Numbered from the stretch's first letter, positions 1-6,727 are shown. The stretch: DNA of 11,918 nt from Pseudomonadota bacterium (GCA_022705125.1 JAKJFB010000030.1:1-11918); one strand, 5' to 3'. Made by a program: numbers and translations. Notes: generated by a model not told the origin, from the sequence alone.

Positions 1-63
1 CTCAAGGCCTACATCCGCGACTGGCCGGTCGAGAACGAGCCGACCGAAGAGCCCAAGCTCTGA
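1..63 (+). CDS. C-terminal end of an unidentified protein (partial)
   Basis: The window opens inside a reading frame that encodes LKAYIRDWPVENEPTEEPKL and stops at TGA (61-63). The frame has the codon usage of the neighbouring genes and is followed by two hairpins, as expected for a real gene end. Twenty residues with an acidic, proline-containing tail are too few to identify a family. Genes before aroC in related bacteria include prmB and various hydrolases, but nothing visible here ties this fragment to any of them. Confidence 0.6.
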   Translation, partial: LKAYIRDWPVENEPTEEPKL

Positions 64-76
64 GTGCTTCCCAGGG

Positions 77-93
77 CCGGGCCGCCGGCCCGG
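77..93 (+). terminator. Small GC-rich hairpin after the upstream gene
   Basis: A perfect 7-bp stem (CCGGGCC/GGCCCGG) with a GCC loop lies 14 bases after the stop codon of the upstream gene. It has no T-tract, so it is at best a weak intrinsic terminator or an mRNA 3'-end stabiliser. Confidence 0.35.
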
Positions 94-120
94 TGCCTCC
101 CAAGAGTTCGCGCACCGGCA

Positions 121-146
121 AGGGCGGCTCCCCGAGAGCCCGCCCT
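121..146 (+). terminator. Hairpin just before aroC, possible terminator
   Basis: AGGGCGGCTC (121-130) pairs with GAGCCCGCCCT (136-146) around a 5-base loop, with one bulged C. It ends 21 bases before the aroC start and is followed by GGGCATTTCT, which contains only three consecutive T residues. It could end transcription of the upstream gene. If transcription reads through, it could act as an attenuator-like barrier before aroC. The sequence does not show which. Confidence 0.4.
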
Positions 147-155
147 GGGCATTTC

Positions 156-161
156 TAGAAT
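156..161 (+). promoter_or_regulatory. Candidate -10 box immediately before aroC
   Basis: TAGAAT matches the sigma-70 -10 consensus at 5 of 6 positions and lies only six bases before the aroC ATG. A transcript from it would start at or next to the start codon, giving a leaderless mRNA. That would fit the lack of a Shine-Dalgarno sequence. The region 16-17 bases upstream does not resemble TTGACA, so the promoter call is tentative. Confidence 0.3.
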
Positions 162-167
162 GCCGCG

Positions 168-1280
168 ATGAGTGGTAGCACCTTCGGACGGCTGTTTGCC
201 GTCACCAATTTCGGCGAGAGCCATGGGCCGGCCATCGGCTGCGTCATCGATGGCTGCCCGCCCGGGCTGGCACTCAGCGAGGCCGACATCCAGCCCGATC
301 TGGACCGCCGGCGCCCGGGCACCAGCCGCCACGTCACGCAGCGCCAGGAGGCCGACGCCGTCGAGATCCTGTCGGGCGTCTACGAAGGCCTGACCACCGG
401 CACCCCCATCGCGCTGCTGATCCGCAACCAGGACCAGCGCAGCAAGGACTACGGCAACATCGCCGACACCTTCCGCCCCGGCCACGCCGACTACGCCTAC
501 CTGCAGAAGTACGGCCTGCGCGACCATCGTGGCGGCGGGCGTTCCTCGGCGCGCGAGACCGCGGTGCGGGTGGCGGCCGGGGCGATCGCGAAGAAGTACC
601 TGCGCGAGCGCCTCGGCGTCACGGTGCGCGGCTACCTCGCGCAGCTCGGCCCGCTGCGCGCCGGCGCGCTCGACTGGGACACGGTCGAGACCAATCCCTT
701 CTTCTGCCCCGATGCGGCGCTGGTGCCGCAGCTCGAGGCGTACATGCAGGCGTTGATCAAGGCCGGCGATTCGATCGGCGCGCGCATCAACGTGGTCGCC
801 AGCGGGCTGCCCCCGGGCCTCGGCGAGCCGGTATTCGACCGCCTCGACGCCGACATCGCGCACGCGATGATGGGCATCAACGCGGTGAAGGGGGTGGAGA
901 TCGGCGCCGGCTTCGCGGCCGTGGCGCAGAAGGGCACCGAGCACCGCGACGAGATCACGCCCGCGGGTTTCCTCTCGAACCACTCCGGCGGCATCCTCGG
1001 GGGCATCTCGAGCGGGCAGGACATCGTGGTCTCGATCGCGCTGAAGCCCACCTCCAGCATGCGCCTGCCGGGGCGCTCGATCGACCGCTTCGGCCAGCCG
1101 ATCGAGGTGGTGACGCACGGGCGCCACGATCCCTGCGTCGGCATCCGTGCCACCCCGATCGCCGAGGCGATGCTGGCGCTGGTATTGATGGACCACTGGC
1201 TGCGCCATCGCGCGCAGAACGCGGACGTGCGCTGCGAGACGCCGGTGGTGCCGGGCAGCGTGGTAGCGCCGACGGGATGA
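168..1280 (+). CDS. aroC: Chorismate synthase
   Basis: AroC performs the last step of the shikimate pathway, the anti-1,4 elimination of phosphate from EPSP to give chorismate, using reduced FMN as cofactor, in the cytosol. The 370-residue product is near the usual bacterial length (about 360) and shows the family signatures: GESHG at 16-20, FRPGHADY at 102-109, [10 protein letters not shown] at 122-131, a GGISSGQDI segment, and [17 protein letters not shown] near the C-terminus. The two conserved histidines important for catalysis in this family correspond to H19 and H106. The start ATG AGT GGT gives the conserved N-terminus SGSTFGRLF. No Shine-Dalgarno sequence is visible and a -10-like TAGAAT lies six bases upstream. 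The stop overlaps the start of the MFS gene (ATGA), so the two are probably translationally coupled. Confidence 0.98.
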   Translation: MSGSTFGRLFAVTNFGESHGPAIGCVIDGCPPGLALSEADIQPDLDRRRPGTSRHVTQRQEADAVEILSGVYEGLTTGTPIALLIRNQDQRSKDYGNIADTFRPGHADYAYLQKYGLRDHRGGGRSSARETAVRVAAGAIAKKYLRERLGVTVRGYLAQLGPLRAGALDWDTVETNPFFCPDAALVPQLEAYMQALIKAGDSIGARINVVASGLPPGLGEPVFDRLDADIAHAMMGINAVKGVEIGAGFAAVAQKGTEHRDEITPAGFLSNHSGGILGGISSGQDIVVSIALKPTSSMRLPGRSIDRFGQPIEVVTHGRHDPCVGIRATPIAEAMLALVLMDHWLRHRAQNADVRCETPVVPGSVVAPTG

Positions 1281-2467
1281 TGGGCGCTCCCGTCGCCGGT
1301 ATTCCGTACTGGCGCCTGTCCTCGTTCTATTTCCTGTACTACGCCTTCCTCGGGGCGATGATGCCCTACTGGAGCCTGTACCTGCAGGCCGTGGGGCTGG
1401 ATGCCGCGGCGATCGGCGTGGTGCTCGCGGTCATGGCCGCCATCCGCATCGTCGCGCCGAACGTCTGGGGCTGGCTTGCCGACCGCAGCGGGCGACGCCT
1501 GCTGATCATCCGCACCGGCGCCCTCGCCGCGCTGATCACTTTCGCCGGGCTGCTGGTGCGCACGGATCTGTGGTGGCTGGTCGCCGTGGTGGCGCTGCAC
1601 TCGGTGTTCTGGAACGCGATCCTCGCGCAGTACGAGGTGATCACGCTGGCCTCGCTCGGCGAGCAGGTGCACCGCTACGGGCAGGTGCGGCTGTGGGGCT
1701 CGGTGAGCTTCATCGTCGCGGTGGTCGGCGCCGGCCAGATGTTCGACCGCCTCAGCGTCACCTGGCTGCCGCAGCTGCTGCTCGCGCTGCTGGTGCTGAT
1801 CGCCGCCGGCACGCTGCTGATCCGCGAGCCCGCGGTGGCGCGGCGCGAGCCGCCCGCCGGGGGGCTGCGCGAGCTGCTCGGCGCGCGCCCCGTGCAGGCC
1901 TTCCTCGCGGCCTCGTTCCTGCTGCAGTTCTCGCATGCGCCGTACTACGGCTTCTTCAGCCTCTACCTCGAGCAGCACGGTTACTCCCGCGCCGCGACCG
2001 GGTTGATCTGGTCGCTCGGCGTGATCGCCGAGATCGGCGTGTTCGCGTGCGCGCACCGGCTGCTGGCGCGCTTCGGCCTGCGCGCGATCCTGCTGGCGAG
2101 CCTGTTGCTTGCCGCGGTGCGCTGGCTGATGATTGGCTTCGGTGTCGACAGCCTGGCGCTGCTGCTGGTGGCGCAATGCCTGCATGCGGGCAGCTTCGGC
2201 AGCTTCCATGCCGCGGGGATCGAGTTCCTGCGGCGATATTTCGGCGCCGCGCAGCAGGGTCAGGGCCAGGCGGTGTACGCGGCGGTCAGTTTCGGCGCCG
2301 GCGGCGCGCTGGGCGCGCTGCTCAGCGGGCTGCTGTGGGATATGAGCGCGCGGCTCGGCTTCGTGGTAGCCGCGCTGGCGGCGCTGGCGGGCTGGTGGAT
2401 CGTGCGCGCCGCGGTGCGCGGCCCGCTGGTGGAGGCGCCCGCGACGGCGCGGGCAATCGGGCAATGA
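1277..2467 (+). CDS. MFS transporter, HcaT / 3-phenylpropionate-permease-like family
   Basis: This is an inner-membrane secondary transporter of about 12 helices (396 residues). The N-terminal pattern [20 protein letters not shown] followed by YWSLYLQ, and the motif-A-like [12 protein letters not shown] (about 65-76), resemble the MFS_1-like group that includes HcaT and PPT-type permeases. The rest is a series of long hydrophobic segments with short charged loops. The substrate cannot be read from sequence. An MFS gene of this kind directly follows aroC in Pseudomonas, as I recall, so the pairing seems conserved, but this does not prove a shikimate- or chorismate-related substrate. The start is the first of two adjacent ATGs (1277, 1280). 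The first overlaps the aroC stop by 4 bp and is preferred for coupling. Confidence 0.9.
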   Translation: MMGAPVAGIPYWRLSSFYFLYYAFLGAMMPYWSLYLQAVGLDAAAIGVVLAVMAAIRIVAPNVWGWLADRSGRRLLIIRTGALAALITFAGLLVRTDLWWLVAVVALHSVFWNAILAQYEVITLASLGEQVHRYGQVRLWGSVSFIVAVVGAGQMFDRLSVTWLPQLLLALLVLIAAGTLLIREPAVARREPPAGGLRELLGARPVQAFLAASFLLQFSHAPYYGFFSLYLEQHGYSRAATGLIWSLGVIAEIGVFACAHRLLARFGLRAILLASLLLAAVRWLMIGFGVDSLALLLVAQCLHAGSFGSFHAAGIEFLRRYFGAAQQGQGQAVYAAVSFGAGGALGALLSGLLWDMSARLGFVVAALAALAGWWIVRAAVRGPLVEAPATARAIGQ

Positions 2468-2483
2468 TGCAGGAAGATGCGCG

Positions 2484-2993
2484 ATGACGATGAATTTCTG
2501 TGCGCTGTGCGGCGCGCCGCTGACGACCGGGGTGCCGGCGGGCGATGATCGCGAGCGCCCCGCGTGCAGCGCCTGCGCGCGCGTGTACTACCGCAACCCC
2601 GAAGTGCACGTCGGCTGCATCGTGTGCCAGCCGGACGGTCACACGCCGGCGCTGCTGCTGGCGCAGGCGGGCAGGGGCGAGAAGATCCAGTCCGCCGTGC
2701 TGCGCGCGCTCGAGCCCGCGCTCACCGGTGCCTCGCCGCGCGAGGAGGACCTGGTGCTCTACGCGACGCTCACCGATGCGGGCTCCGAGCACCTGTTCCT
2801 GGTATTTCGCGCACCGGGCGGTTGCCTGGAGGCGGCGGCGCAGGGCGTGGCGCAGCCGCCGTGGGCGCCCGAGCTGCTGGCGCATTTCGCGCGCGAGCGC
2901 ATCACGCACCGTTTCGACGTCTACACCGGACACCACGATGGCGTGCGCCTGCACCTGCGTGCCGTGCCCACCGACCGGGGAATCGATGCATGA
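2484..2993 (+). CDS. Zinc-ribbon Nudix-like protein with degenerate catalytic box
   Basis: The 169-residue product begins with a zinc ribbon (C6-x2-C9 and C28-x2-C31) followed by VYYRNPEVHVGCIV. This is the N-terminal module typical of a subgroup of Nudix hydrolases (Nudix_N_2). Residues 55-169 look like the remains of the Nudix fold, with VLRALEP then EEDLVLYATL and EHLFLVFRAP, which resemble the post-box strands. The expected GxWxLPGG segment is missing, and the catalytic RExxxEE of the box appears as R74-A-L-E-P-A, losing the metal-binding glutamates. Enzymatic Nudix activity is therefore unlikely. A binding or structural role is possible but unknown. AGGAAG (2471-2476) lies 7 bases before the ATG and supports this start. 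The gene overlaps the following membrane-protein gene by 4 bp. Confidence 0.8.
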   Translation: MTMNFCALCGAPLTTGVPAGDDRERPACSACARVYYRNPEVHVGCIVCQPDGHTPALLLAQAGRGEKIQSAVLRALEPALTGASPREEDLVLYATLTDAGSEHLFLVFRAPGGCLEAAAQGVAQPPWAPELLAHFARERITHRFDVYTGHHDGVRLHLRAVPTDRGIDA

Positions 2994-3211
2994 ATCTGTT
3001 CGCGCTTTTCAGGTCGAACCGCATGCTGGTGTTCGGCATCGTCGCCACGCTCGCGCTGCTGGTCTCGGCGGCGATGGCCTTCGATTTCCGCCTCGCCGCG
3101 ATCCTCGGCTTCCTGTGGCAGTGCCTGCTGCTGATCGTCGCGATGATCCTCACCGCCGCCTGCGCGGTCGCGCTGCTGGTCGGCGCGCGCGCGCTCTGGC
3201 GCCGCCGGTAG
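2990..3211 (+). CDS. Small two-helix inner-membrane protein, unknown function
   Basis: This is a 73-residue protein starting MNLFALFRSNRMLVFGIV at an ATG that overlaps the previous stop (ATGA). It has two predicted membrane segments: about residues 12-29 (MLVFGIVATLALLVSAAM) and about 38-66 (ILGFLWQCLLLIVAMIL and onward). A basic end, RALWRRR, suggests the C-terminus stays in the cytoplasm by the positive-inside rule. No family is recognised. The 4-bp overlap with the Nudix-like gene suggests co-translation and perhaps a functional link. Its stop codon TAG is the last three bases of the GTAG that begins a REP-like palindrome, so the present end of the protein may have been set by that repeat. 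Confidence 0.65.
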   Translation: MNLFALFRSNRMLVFGIVATLALLVSAAMAFDFRLAAILGFLWQCLLLIVAMILTAACAVALLVGARALWRRR

Positions 3212-3229
3212 GTCCGCATTCATGCGGAC
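3208..3229 (+). repeat. REP-like palindrome 1 (GTAG plus hairpin)
   Basis: GTAG (3208-3211) is followed by GTCCGCAT-TC-ATGCGGAC (3212-3229), a perfect 8-bp stem. A GTAG tetranucleotide 5' of a short palindrome is the hallmark of REP sequences mobilised by RAYT transposases. The TAG doubles as the stop codon of the small membrane protein. Confidence 0.6.
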
Positions 3230-3232
3230 ATT

Positions 3233-3256
3233 GTCCGGCTGAAGCCGGACCCACGG
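3233..3256 (-). repeat. REP-like palindrome 2 (inverted)
   Basis: GTCCGGCT-GA-AGCCGGAC (3233-3250) is a perfect 8-bp stem followed by CCACGG. Read on the minus strand this gives CCGTGG followed by the hairpin, a one-base variant of CCGTAG, so this copy appears inverted relative to palindrome 1. The centre sequence differs from palindromes 1 and 3, but the stem length is the same. Confidence 0.5.
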
Positions 3257-3262
3257 TGTGAT

Positions 3263-3286
3263 GTCCGCATGAATGCGGACCCACGG
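3263..3286 (-). repeat. REP-like palindrome 3 (inverted)
   Basis: GTCCGCAT-GA-ATGCGGAC (3263-3280) followed by CCACGG repeats the stem arms of palindrome 1 in the orientation of palindrome 2. The three hairpins fill the gap between two convergent genes (3211 and 3300) and could serve as a bidirectional terminator or protect mRNA 3' ends. Confidence 0.55.
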
Positions 3287-3299
3287 CGGGGGAATGTCC

Positions 3300-3824
3300 T
3301 CAGTCGGCCGCGACCAGCGCGTAGTCGATCGTGAGCTCGTCGGCGATCGCTTCGAGGCGTTCGCGCAGCTCGTCCAGATCGATGTCCGCCGGCACGTGGA
3401 TGCCCACGCTCGCGACGAACAGCGGGTCGGCGCTCATCGGCGCACTGGTGATGTCGCTGCGCAGTTCGACCACGTTGATGCGCCGGCTCGCCAGCGCCGC
3501 GGAGAACTCGTGCACGATGCCGGGCCGGTCCTGGCCCACGATATCGAGCCGCCACGGCGTGTGCGCCGGCACGGGCGCCGCGGCCCGCGCCGCCTCCAGG
3601 CGCAGCGTCAACCCCTGTGCCTCCAGGGCACCGAGCGCGCCCTCGAGATCCTGGCGCCGGGCCTGCGGCACCGAGACGTTGACGATACCCGCGAACTTGC
3701 CGGCCAGGTTGGCCATGCGGCTCTCGAGCCAGTTGCCACCGTGCGCGGCAACCGCCTCGGAGAGGCTCTGCACCAGGCCGGGCCGGTCGTCGGCGATGAA
3801 ACTGATCAGCAGGTAGGTCTGCAT
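3300..3824 (-). CDS. Glycine cleavage regulator-like double ACT-domain protein (GcvR family)
   Basis: The 174-residue product contains two ACT domains in tandem, at about residues 3-76 (YLLISFIADDRPGLVQSL) and about 91-165 (WRLDIVGQDRPGIVHEF). Both have the DRPG motif typical of amino-acid-binding ACT domains. Length and layout match GcvR (about 190 residues in E. coli), which represses the glycine cleavage operon by interacting with GcvA and lacks its own DNA-binding domain. No helix-turn-helix is seen here either. The start MQTYLLISF places the first ACT strand at the N-terminus as in homologues and has GGGGCAG about nine bases upstream. The frame stays open far upstream but without ACT-related sequence. 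It is convergent with the small membrane gene across the REP-like cluster and divergent from the methyltransferase-like gene. GcvR is the best match, but target genes cannot be inferred. Confidence 0.8.
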   Translation of the reverse strand: MQTYLLISFIADDRPGLVQSLSEAVAAHGGNWLESRMANLAGKFAGIVNVSVPQARRQDLEGALGALEAQGLTLRLEAARAAAPVPAHTPWRLDIVGQDRPGIVHEFSAALASRRINVVELRSDITSAPMSADPLFVASVGIHVPADIDLDELRERLEAIADELTIDYALVAAD

Positions 3825-3855
3825 GGCGCGCTGCCCCGTAGTCGTGATCGCTGCG

Positions 3856-3862
3856 TATAATA
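3856..3862. promoter_or_regulatory. Overlapping divergent -10 boxes
   Basis: TATAAT (3856-3861, plus strand) is a perfect -10 hexamer facing the 3949 operon. The overlapping complement TATTAT (3862-3857, minus strand), preceded by TGG, fits an extended -10 for the ACT-domain gene. Neither strand shows a good -35. The implied leaders are about 80 bases for the operon and about 25 bases for the ACT gene. Because the two boxes overlap, the polymerases would compete for the site. Confidence 0.45.
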
Positions 3863-3948
3863 CCAGCCCTTCGCGTGGCCCGGCCCCTGTCGCCGGCGGC
3901 GCGTCGCGAAACGGACCCACGCAAGAATACCGACCGAGGAACCACGCC

Positions 3949-4773
3949 ATGACTGTTCGTGCCCACTGCTCCCGATGGATGTCCGCAGCCGTGTTTTCGC
4001 TCGCCGCGCTCGGTGGCGCGGCGCAGGCCGACAGCGCGCTCGATAGCGCGCTCGCAGGCGAGCACCGCAGCGAGGCCAACCGCGCGCGCGACGCTTATCG
4101 CCACCCGGTGGAGACGCTCGGCTTCTTCGGCATCGCGCCCGACATGACCGTGGTCGAGCTGTGGCCGGGCCGCGGCTGGTACACCGAGGTGCTGGCGCCG
4201 TACCTGCGCGACAAGGGCAAGCTCTACGCGGCGCATTTCCCGGCGCAGAGCAATGTCGAGTACTACCAGAAGGGCCTCGCGGCATTCAAGGCGATGCTGG
4301 CGGCGAACCCGGCGCTCTACGACCGCGTCGTCCTCACCGAACTCGGGCCGCCCGACAGCGTCGCGGTCGCGCCCGCGGCAAGCGCGGATGCGGTACTCAC
4401 CTTCCGTAACATGCACAACTGGATGGGGCAGGGCAACGACGTCAAGGTCATGCAGGCCGCCTTCGCGGCGCTGAAGCCGGGCGGCGTGCTCGGCGTGGTC
4501 GAGCACCGTGCCGCGGCGAACGCCACGGCCGAGCAGGTCAAGGACAGCGGCTACATGACCGAGGAAATGGTCATCAAGGCGGCCGAGGCAGCGGGCTTCG
4601 TGCTCGAGGCCAAGAGCGAGATCAACGCCAACCCGCGCGACACCCGCGATCACCCCAAGGGCGTGTGGACGCTGCCGCCCTCGCTCGCGCTGGGCGACAC
4701 GGACCGCGAGAAGTACGTCGCGATCGGCGAGAGCGACCGCATGACGCTGCGTTTCCGCAAACCGGCGCAATGA
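3949..4773 (+). CDS. Exported class I methyltransferase-like protein (COG4798 type)
   Basis: This 274-residue protein has a typical Sec signal peptide (positive MTVRAHCSRW, hydrophobic MSAAVFSLAALGGA, cleavage after AQA near residue 27). The mature part resembles the 'predicted methyltransferase' group COG4798: a Rossmann-like segment DMTVVELWPGRGWYTEVLAPYL (65-86, with ELWPGRGW at the usual SAM motif I ExGxGxG), FRNMHNW in the middle, and an ALKPGGVLGVVEHR strand. The substrate is unknown. How an exported enzyme would get SAM is unclear, so catalytic methyl transfer is an inference from the fold. AGGA (3937-3940) sits 8 bases before the ATG. This start alone yields a clean signal peptide, while the longer upstream frame begins with unrelated sequence. 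It is the first gene of a seven-gene run and overlaps yheU by 4 bp. Confidence 0.85.
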   Translation: MTVRAHCSRWMSAAVFSLAALGGAAQADSALDSALAGEHRSEANRARDAYRHPVETLGFFGIAPDMTVVELWPGRGWYTEVLAPYLRDKGKLYAAHFPAQSNVEYYQKGLAAFKAMLAANPALYDRVVLTELGPPDSVAVAPAASADAVLTFRNMHNWMGQGNDVKVMQAAFAALKPGGVLGVVEHRAAANATAEQVKDSGYMTEEMVIKAAEAAGFVLEAKSEINANPRDTRDHPKGVWTLPPSLALGDTDREKYVAIGESDRMTLRFRKPAQ

Positions 4774-5030
4774 CGGCACTGGAGATCCCGTGGCGCGAAC
4801 TCTCCGCCGATGCGCTCCAGGGCGTGATCGAGGAGTTCGCGACCCGCGAAGGCACCGAGTACGGCCTGTCCGAGGTGCCGCTGGCCACCAAGGTCGCGCA
4901 GATCCGCCGCCAGCTCGAGCGCGGCGAGGTGCTGGTTTTCTTCGACACGCAGCTGGAGAGCTGCCAGCTGCTGACCCGCGAACAGGCCGCGCAGCTGCGC
5001 GCGGCCCTCGCCACGGAACCCGGGGCGTGA
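4770..5030 (+). CDS. yheU: YheU family protein (UPF0270)
   Basis: The 86-residue product starts MTALEIPWRELSADALQGVI and continues EEFATREGTEYG, matching the conserved start of the YheU/UPF0270 family: an IPWxxLsxxTLxxLIEEFVxREGTxYG-like pattern, followed by a V/I-rich helix, a GEVLVFFD strand, and a short C-terminal helix. The E. coli protein is about 72 residues. The extra length here is a C-terminal Ala-rich tail. The biochemical function of the family is not known to me. ATG overlaps the previous stop (ATGA), and the gene overlaps tusA by GTGA, so translation of all three is probably coupled. Confidence 0.9.
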   Translation: MTALEIPWRELSADALQGVIEEFATREGTEYGLSEVPLATKVAQIRRQLERGEVLVFFDTQLESCQLLTREQAAQLRAALATEPGA

Positions 5031-5263
5031 GCGCTCCCACCGTATCCACGCTCGACACGCGCGGCCTGTACTGTCCCGAGCCGGTGATGCTGCTGCACAA
5101 CCGCATCCGCGACATGGCGCCCGGCGACGTCGTCGTGGTGCTCGCCAGCGATCCCTCGACGCAGCGCGACATTCCGCGCTTCTGCGAATTTCTCGGCCAC
5201 GCGCTGCTCGCGCACGAGGAGCCGGATGGCGAATTCCGCTACCGCATCCGCAAGGGCGGCTGA
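5027..5263 (+). CDS. tusA: TusA sulfur-carrier protein
   Basis: This 78-residue protein has the TusA/SirA signature LDTRGLYCPEPVMLLHN, with Cys16 of the CPxP motif as the expected persulfide carrier. TusA accepts sulfur from IscS and passes it to the TusBCD/TusE relay for 2-thiolation of tRNA wobble uridines. It can also feed molybdenum-cofactor and other sulfur pathways. Length is normal (81 in E. coli). The start is GTG, giving VSAPTVSTLDTRG and overlapping the yheU stop as GTGA. The longer open frame upstream has no TusA homology. A TusA-dependent target, tRNA-Glu(UUC), lies about 6 kb downstream, but this is probably chance. It is followed closely by epmC. Confidence 0.93.
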   Translation: MSAPTVSTLDTRGLYCPEPVMLLHNRIRDMAPGDVVVVLASDPSTQRDIPRFCEFLGHALLAHEEPDGEFRYRIRKGG

Positions 5264-5267
5264 GCCC

Positions 5268-5828
5268 GTGCCGCGCCCGTCGCCCGATTGCGACGCGCTG
5301 TGCGCGCTGTTCGACGAGTTGTTCCTCGCCAGCGAGAACACGCGCCTGGTGAAGGGCGGCGACGAACCGGTCTACCTGCCCGCCAACGCCGAATGCCCCG
5401 AGCACCGCATCGTGTTCCGCCTCGATTACGCGCCGAGCGCGCTGCACGAGATCGCGCACTGGTGCATCGCGGGCGCGCAACGCCGCCTGCTGCCCGACTA
5501 TGGTTACTGGTACAGCCCCGACGGCCGCAATGCCGCGGCGCAGCGCGAGTTCGAGCGCCTCGAGGCGCGCCCGCAGGCACTCGAGTGGCTGCTGAACGAG
5601 GCCTGCGGCCTGCGTTTTCGCCCGAGCATCGACAACCTCGACGGCGCCGCGGGCGATACGCGCGCCTTTGCCGCGGCCATCGCGCGCGAGGCCGCGGCGT
5701 ACTGCGTCAACGGCTTGCCGCCGCGCGCGGCACGCCTGCACGCGGCGCTCGCGGCGCGCTTCGGGGGCCGCGCCGTGCTGCGCCCCGGGGACTACGCATT
5801 GCAGCGGCTGCTCGAGGGCGGCGGCTGA
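5268..5828 (+). CDS. epmC: Elongation factor P hydroxylase (EpmC/YfcM)
   Basis: EpmC hydroxylates the beta-lysyl-lysine residue of elongation factor P, the last step of EF-P maturation after EpmA and EpmB. The 186-residue protein (182 in E. coli) carries the recognisable family blocks: PVYLPANAECPEHRIVFR, YAPSALHEIAHWCIAGAQRR with HEIAH at 60-64 (a likely metal-binding motif), YGYWYSPDGRN, and FERLEARPQALEWL. A GTG at 5268, four bases after the tusA stop, gives an N-terminus of about the expected length. An alternative ATG at 5226 would add 14 residues overlapping tusA and is less likely. epmA, epmB and efp are not in this window. Confidence 0.92.
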   Translation: MPRPSPDCDALCALFDELFLASENTRLVKGGDEPVYLPANAECPEHRIVFRLDYAPSALHEIAHWCIAGAQRRLLPDYGYWYSPDGRNAAAQREFERLEARPQALEWLLNEACGLRFRPSIDNLDGAAGDTRAFAAAIAREAAAYCVNGLPPRAARLHAALAARFGGRAVLRPGDYALQRLLEGGG

Positions 5829-5830
5829 CG

Positions 5831-6727
5831 ATGCAGCCGCACTACCTGCTCGACGCCTCGATCTACATCTTCCGCGCCTACTTCGCGCTGGCGCCCGGGT
5901 GGCGCGCCGCCAACGGGCTGCCCACGCACGCGGTGCAGGGCTACGCGGGTTTCCTCTGCGATTTCCTGCGCCGCGCCGCGCCGCGGCACGTGCTCGCGGC
6001 CTTCGACGAGAGCCTCGGCAGCTGTTTTCGCAACCAGATCCACCCCGGCTACAAGTGCAGCCGCGCGCTGCCCGACGCGGCACTCGAGTTCCAGTTGCGC
6101 GCCTGCCGCGAGCTCACCGGATTGCTCGGCATCGCGAGCGTTGCCAGCGCGCGCTTCGAGGCCGACGACCTGATCGCCTCCGCGGCCTGCGCGGCGCGCG
6201 GGCAGGGCGATTGCGCGGTGGTGATCAGCCGCGACAAGGACCTTGGGCAGGTGCTGCGCGGGGCGGACGACCGCCTGTGGGATTTCCCCGCGGCCGCACC
6301 GCTCGATCGCGCGACCTATCGCGCGCGCCACGGCATCGCGCCCGAGCAGGTGCCGGATCTGCTGGCGCTGTGCGGCGATCCGGTCGACGACGTGCCCGGC
6401 GTGCCGGGCATCGGGGTGAAGACGGCTGTCGCGCTGCTGCAGCGCCACCCCGACGTGCACGCGCTGCTCGGCGCGCTCGATACGATTGCCGCCTCCTCGC
6501 TGCGCGGCGCGGCACGCATCGCGCGGTTGCTGGAAGCGCATGGCGAACAGATCCTGATGGCGCGGCGCCTGACCGCGCTCGCCGAGGACGCATTCGCGAC
6601 GCAGGAACTCCCCGCCAGCGCGCGCCAGCCCGCGCAGCGCGCCGCGCTGGCGCACTTTGCCGACTTTCACGGCCTGGGCGAGCGGTTGCGCGCGCGCCTG
6701 CTGGCCGTTGCGGACGCCGCGACGTGA
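5831..6727 (+). CDS. 5'-3' exonuclease / flap endonuclease (PolI N-domain type)
   Basis: The 298-residue protein matches the 5'-nuclease domain of DNA polymerase I and ExoIX (Xni). It shows LLDAS (D8), VLAAFDE (D59), FRNQIHPGYKCSR (66-78), EADDLIA (110-116), SRDKD (133-137), and a helix-hairpin-helix-type segment GDPVDDVPGVPGIGVKTA (182-199). These supply the acidic two-metal active site and the DNA-binding helices, so activity is expected. There is no polymerase domain. It is longer than E. coli Xni (about 251) and keeps more of the acidic residues that Xni-type proteins often lose, so I do not assign the symbol. Likely roles are removal of RNA primers or flaps. ATG 5831 is two bases after the epmC stop. 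Its stop overlaps the pdxB GTG (GTGA). Confidence 0.9.
   Translation: MQPHYLLDASIYIFRAYFALAPGWRAANGLPTHAVQGYAGFLCDFLRRAAPRHVLAAFDESLGSCFRNQIHPGYKCSRALPDAALEFQLRACRELTGLLGIASVASARFEADDLIASAACAARGQGDCAVVISRDKDLGQVLRGADDRLWDFPAAAPLDRATYRARHGIAPEQVPDLLALCGDPVDDVPGVPGIGVKTAVALLQRHPDVHALLGALDTIAASSLRGAARIARLLEAHGEQILMARRLTALAEDAFATQELPASARQPAQRAALAHFADFHGLGERLRARLLAVADAAT

Noticed and set aside
632..2464. Long open frame of 610 codons on the minus strand across aroC and the MFS gene
   Set aside because: It lies antisense to two well-identified genes, has an Arg/Ala/Gln/Pro-rich composition typical of GC-biased shadow frames, and shows no recognisable motif.
3811..3824. GTAGGTCTGCAT, resembling the start of a REP-like element (also GTAGGTCTGCAG at 9056-9067)
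   Set aside because: Neither copy is followed by a palindrome. Both are the reverse complement of coding sequence for Leu/Met-Gln-Thr-Tyr in the ACT-domain and alaA genes, so the likeness is chance.
3220..5172. Open frame of 650 codons on the minus strand
   Set aside because: It runs through the REP cluster, in a shifted frame through the ACT-domain gene, and antisense to the methyltransferase-like, yheU and tusA genes. Low-complexity Arg/Ala/Gly content marks it as a shadow.
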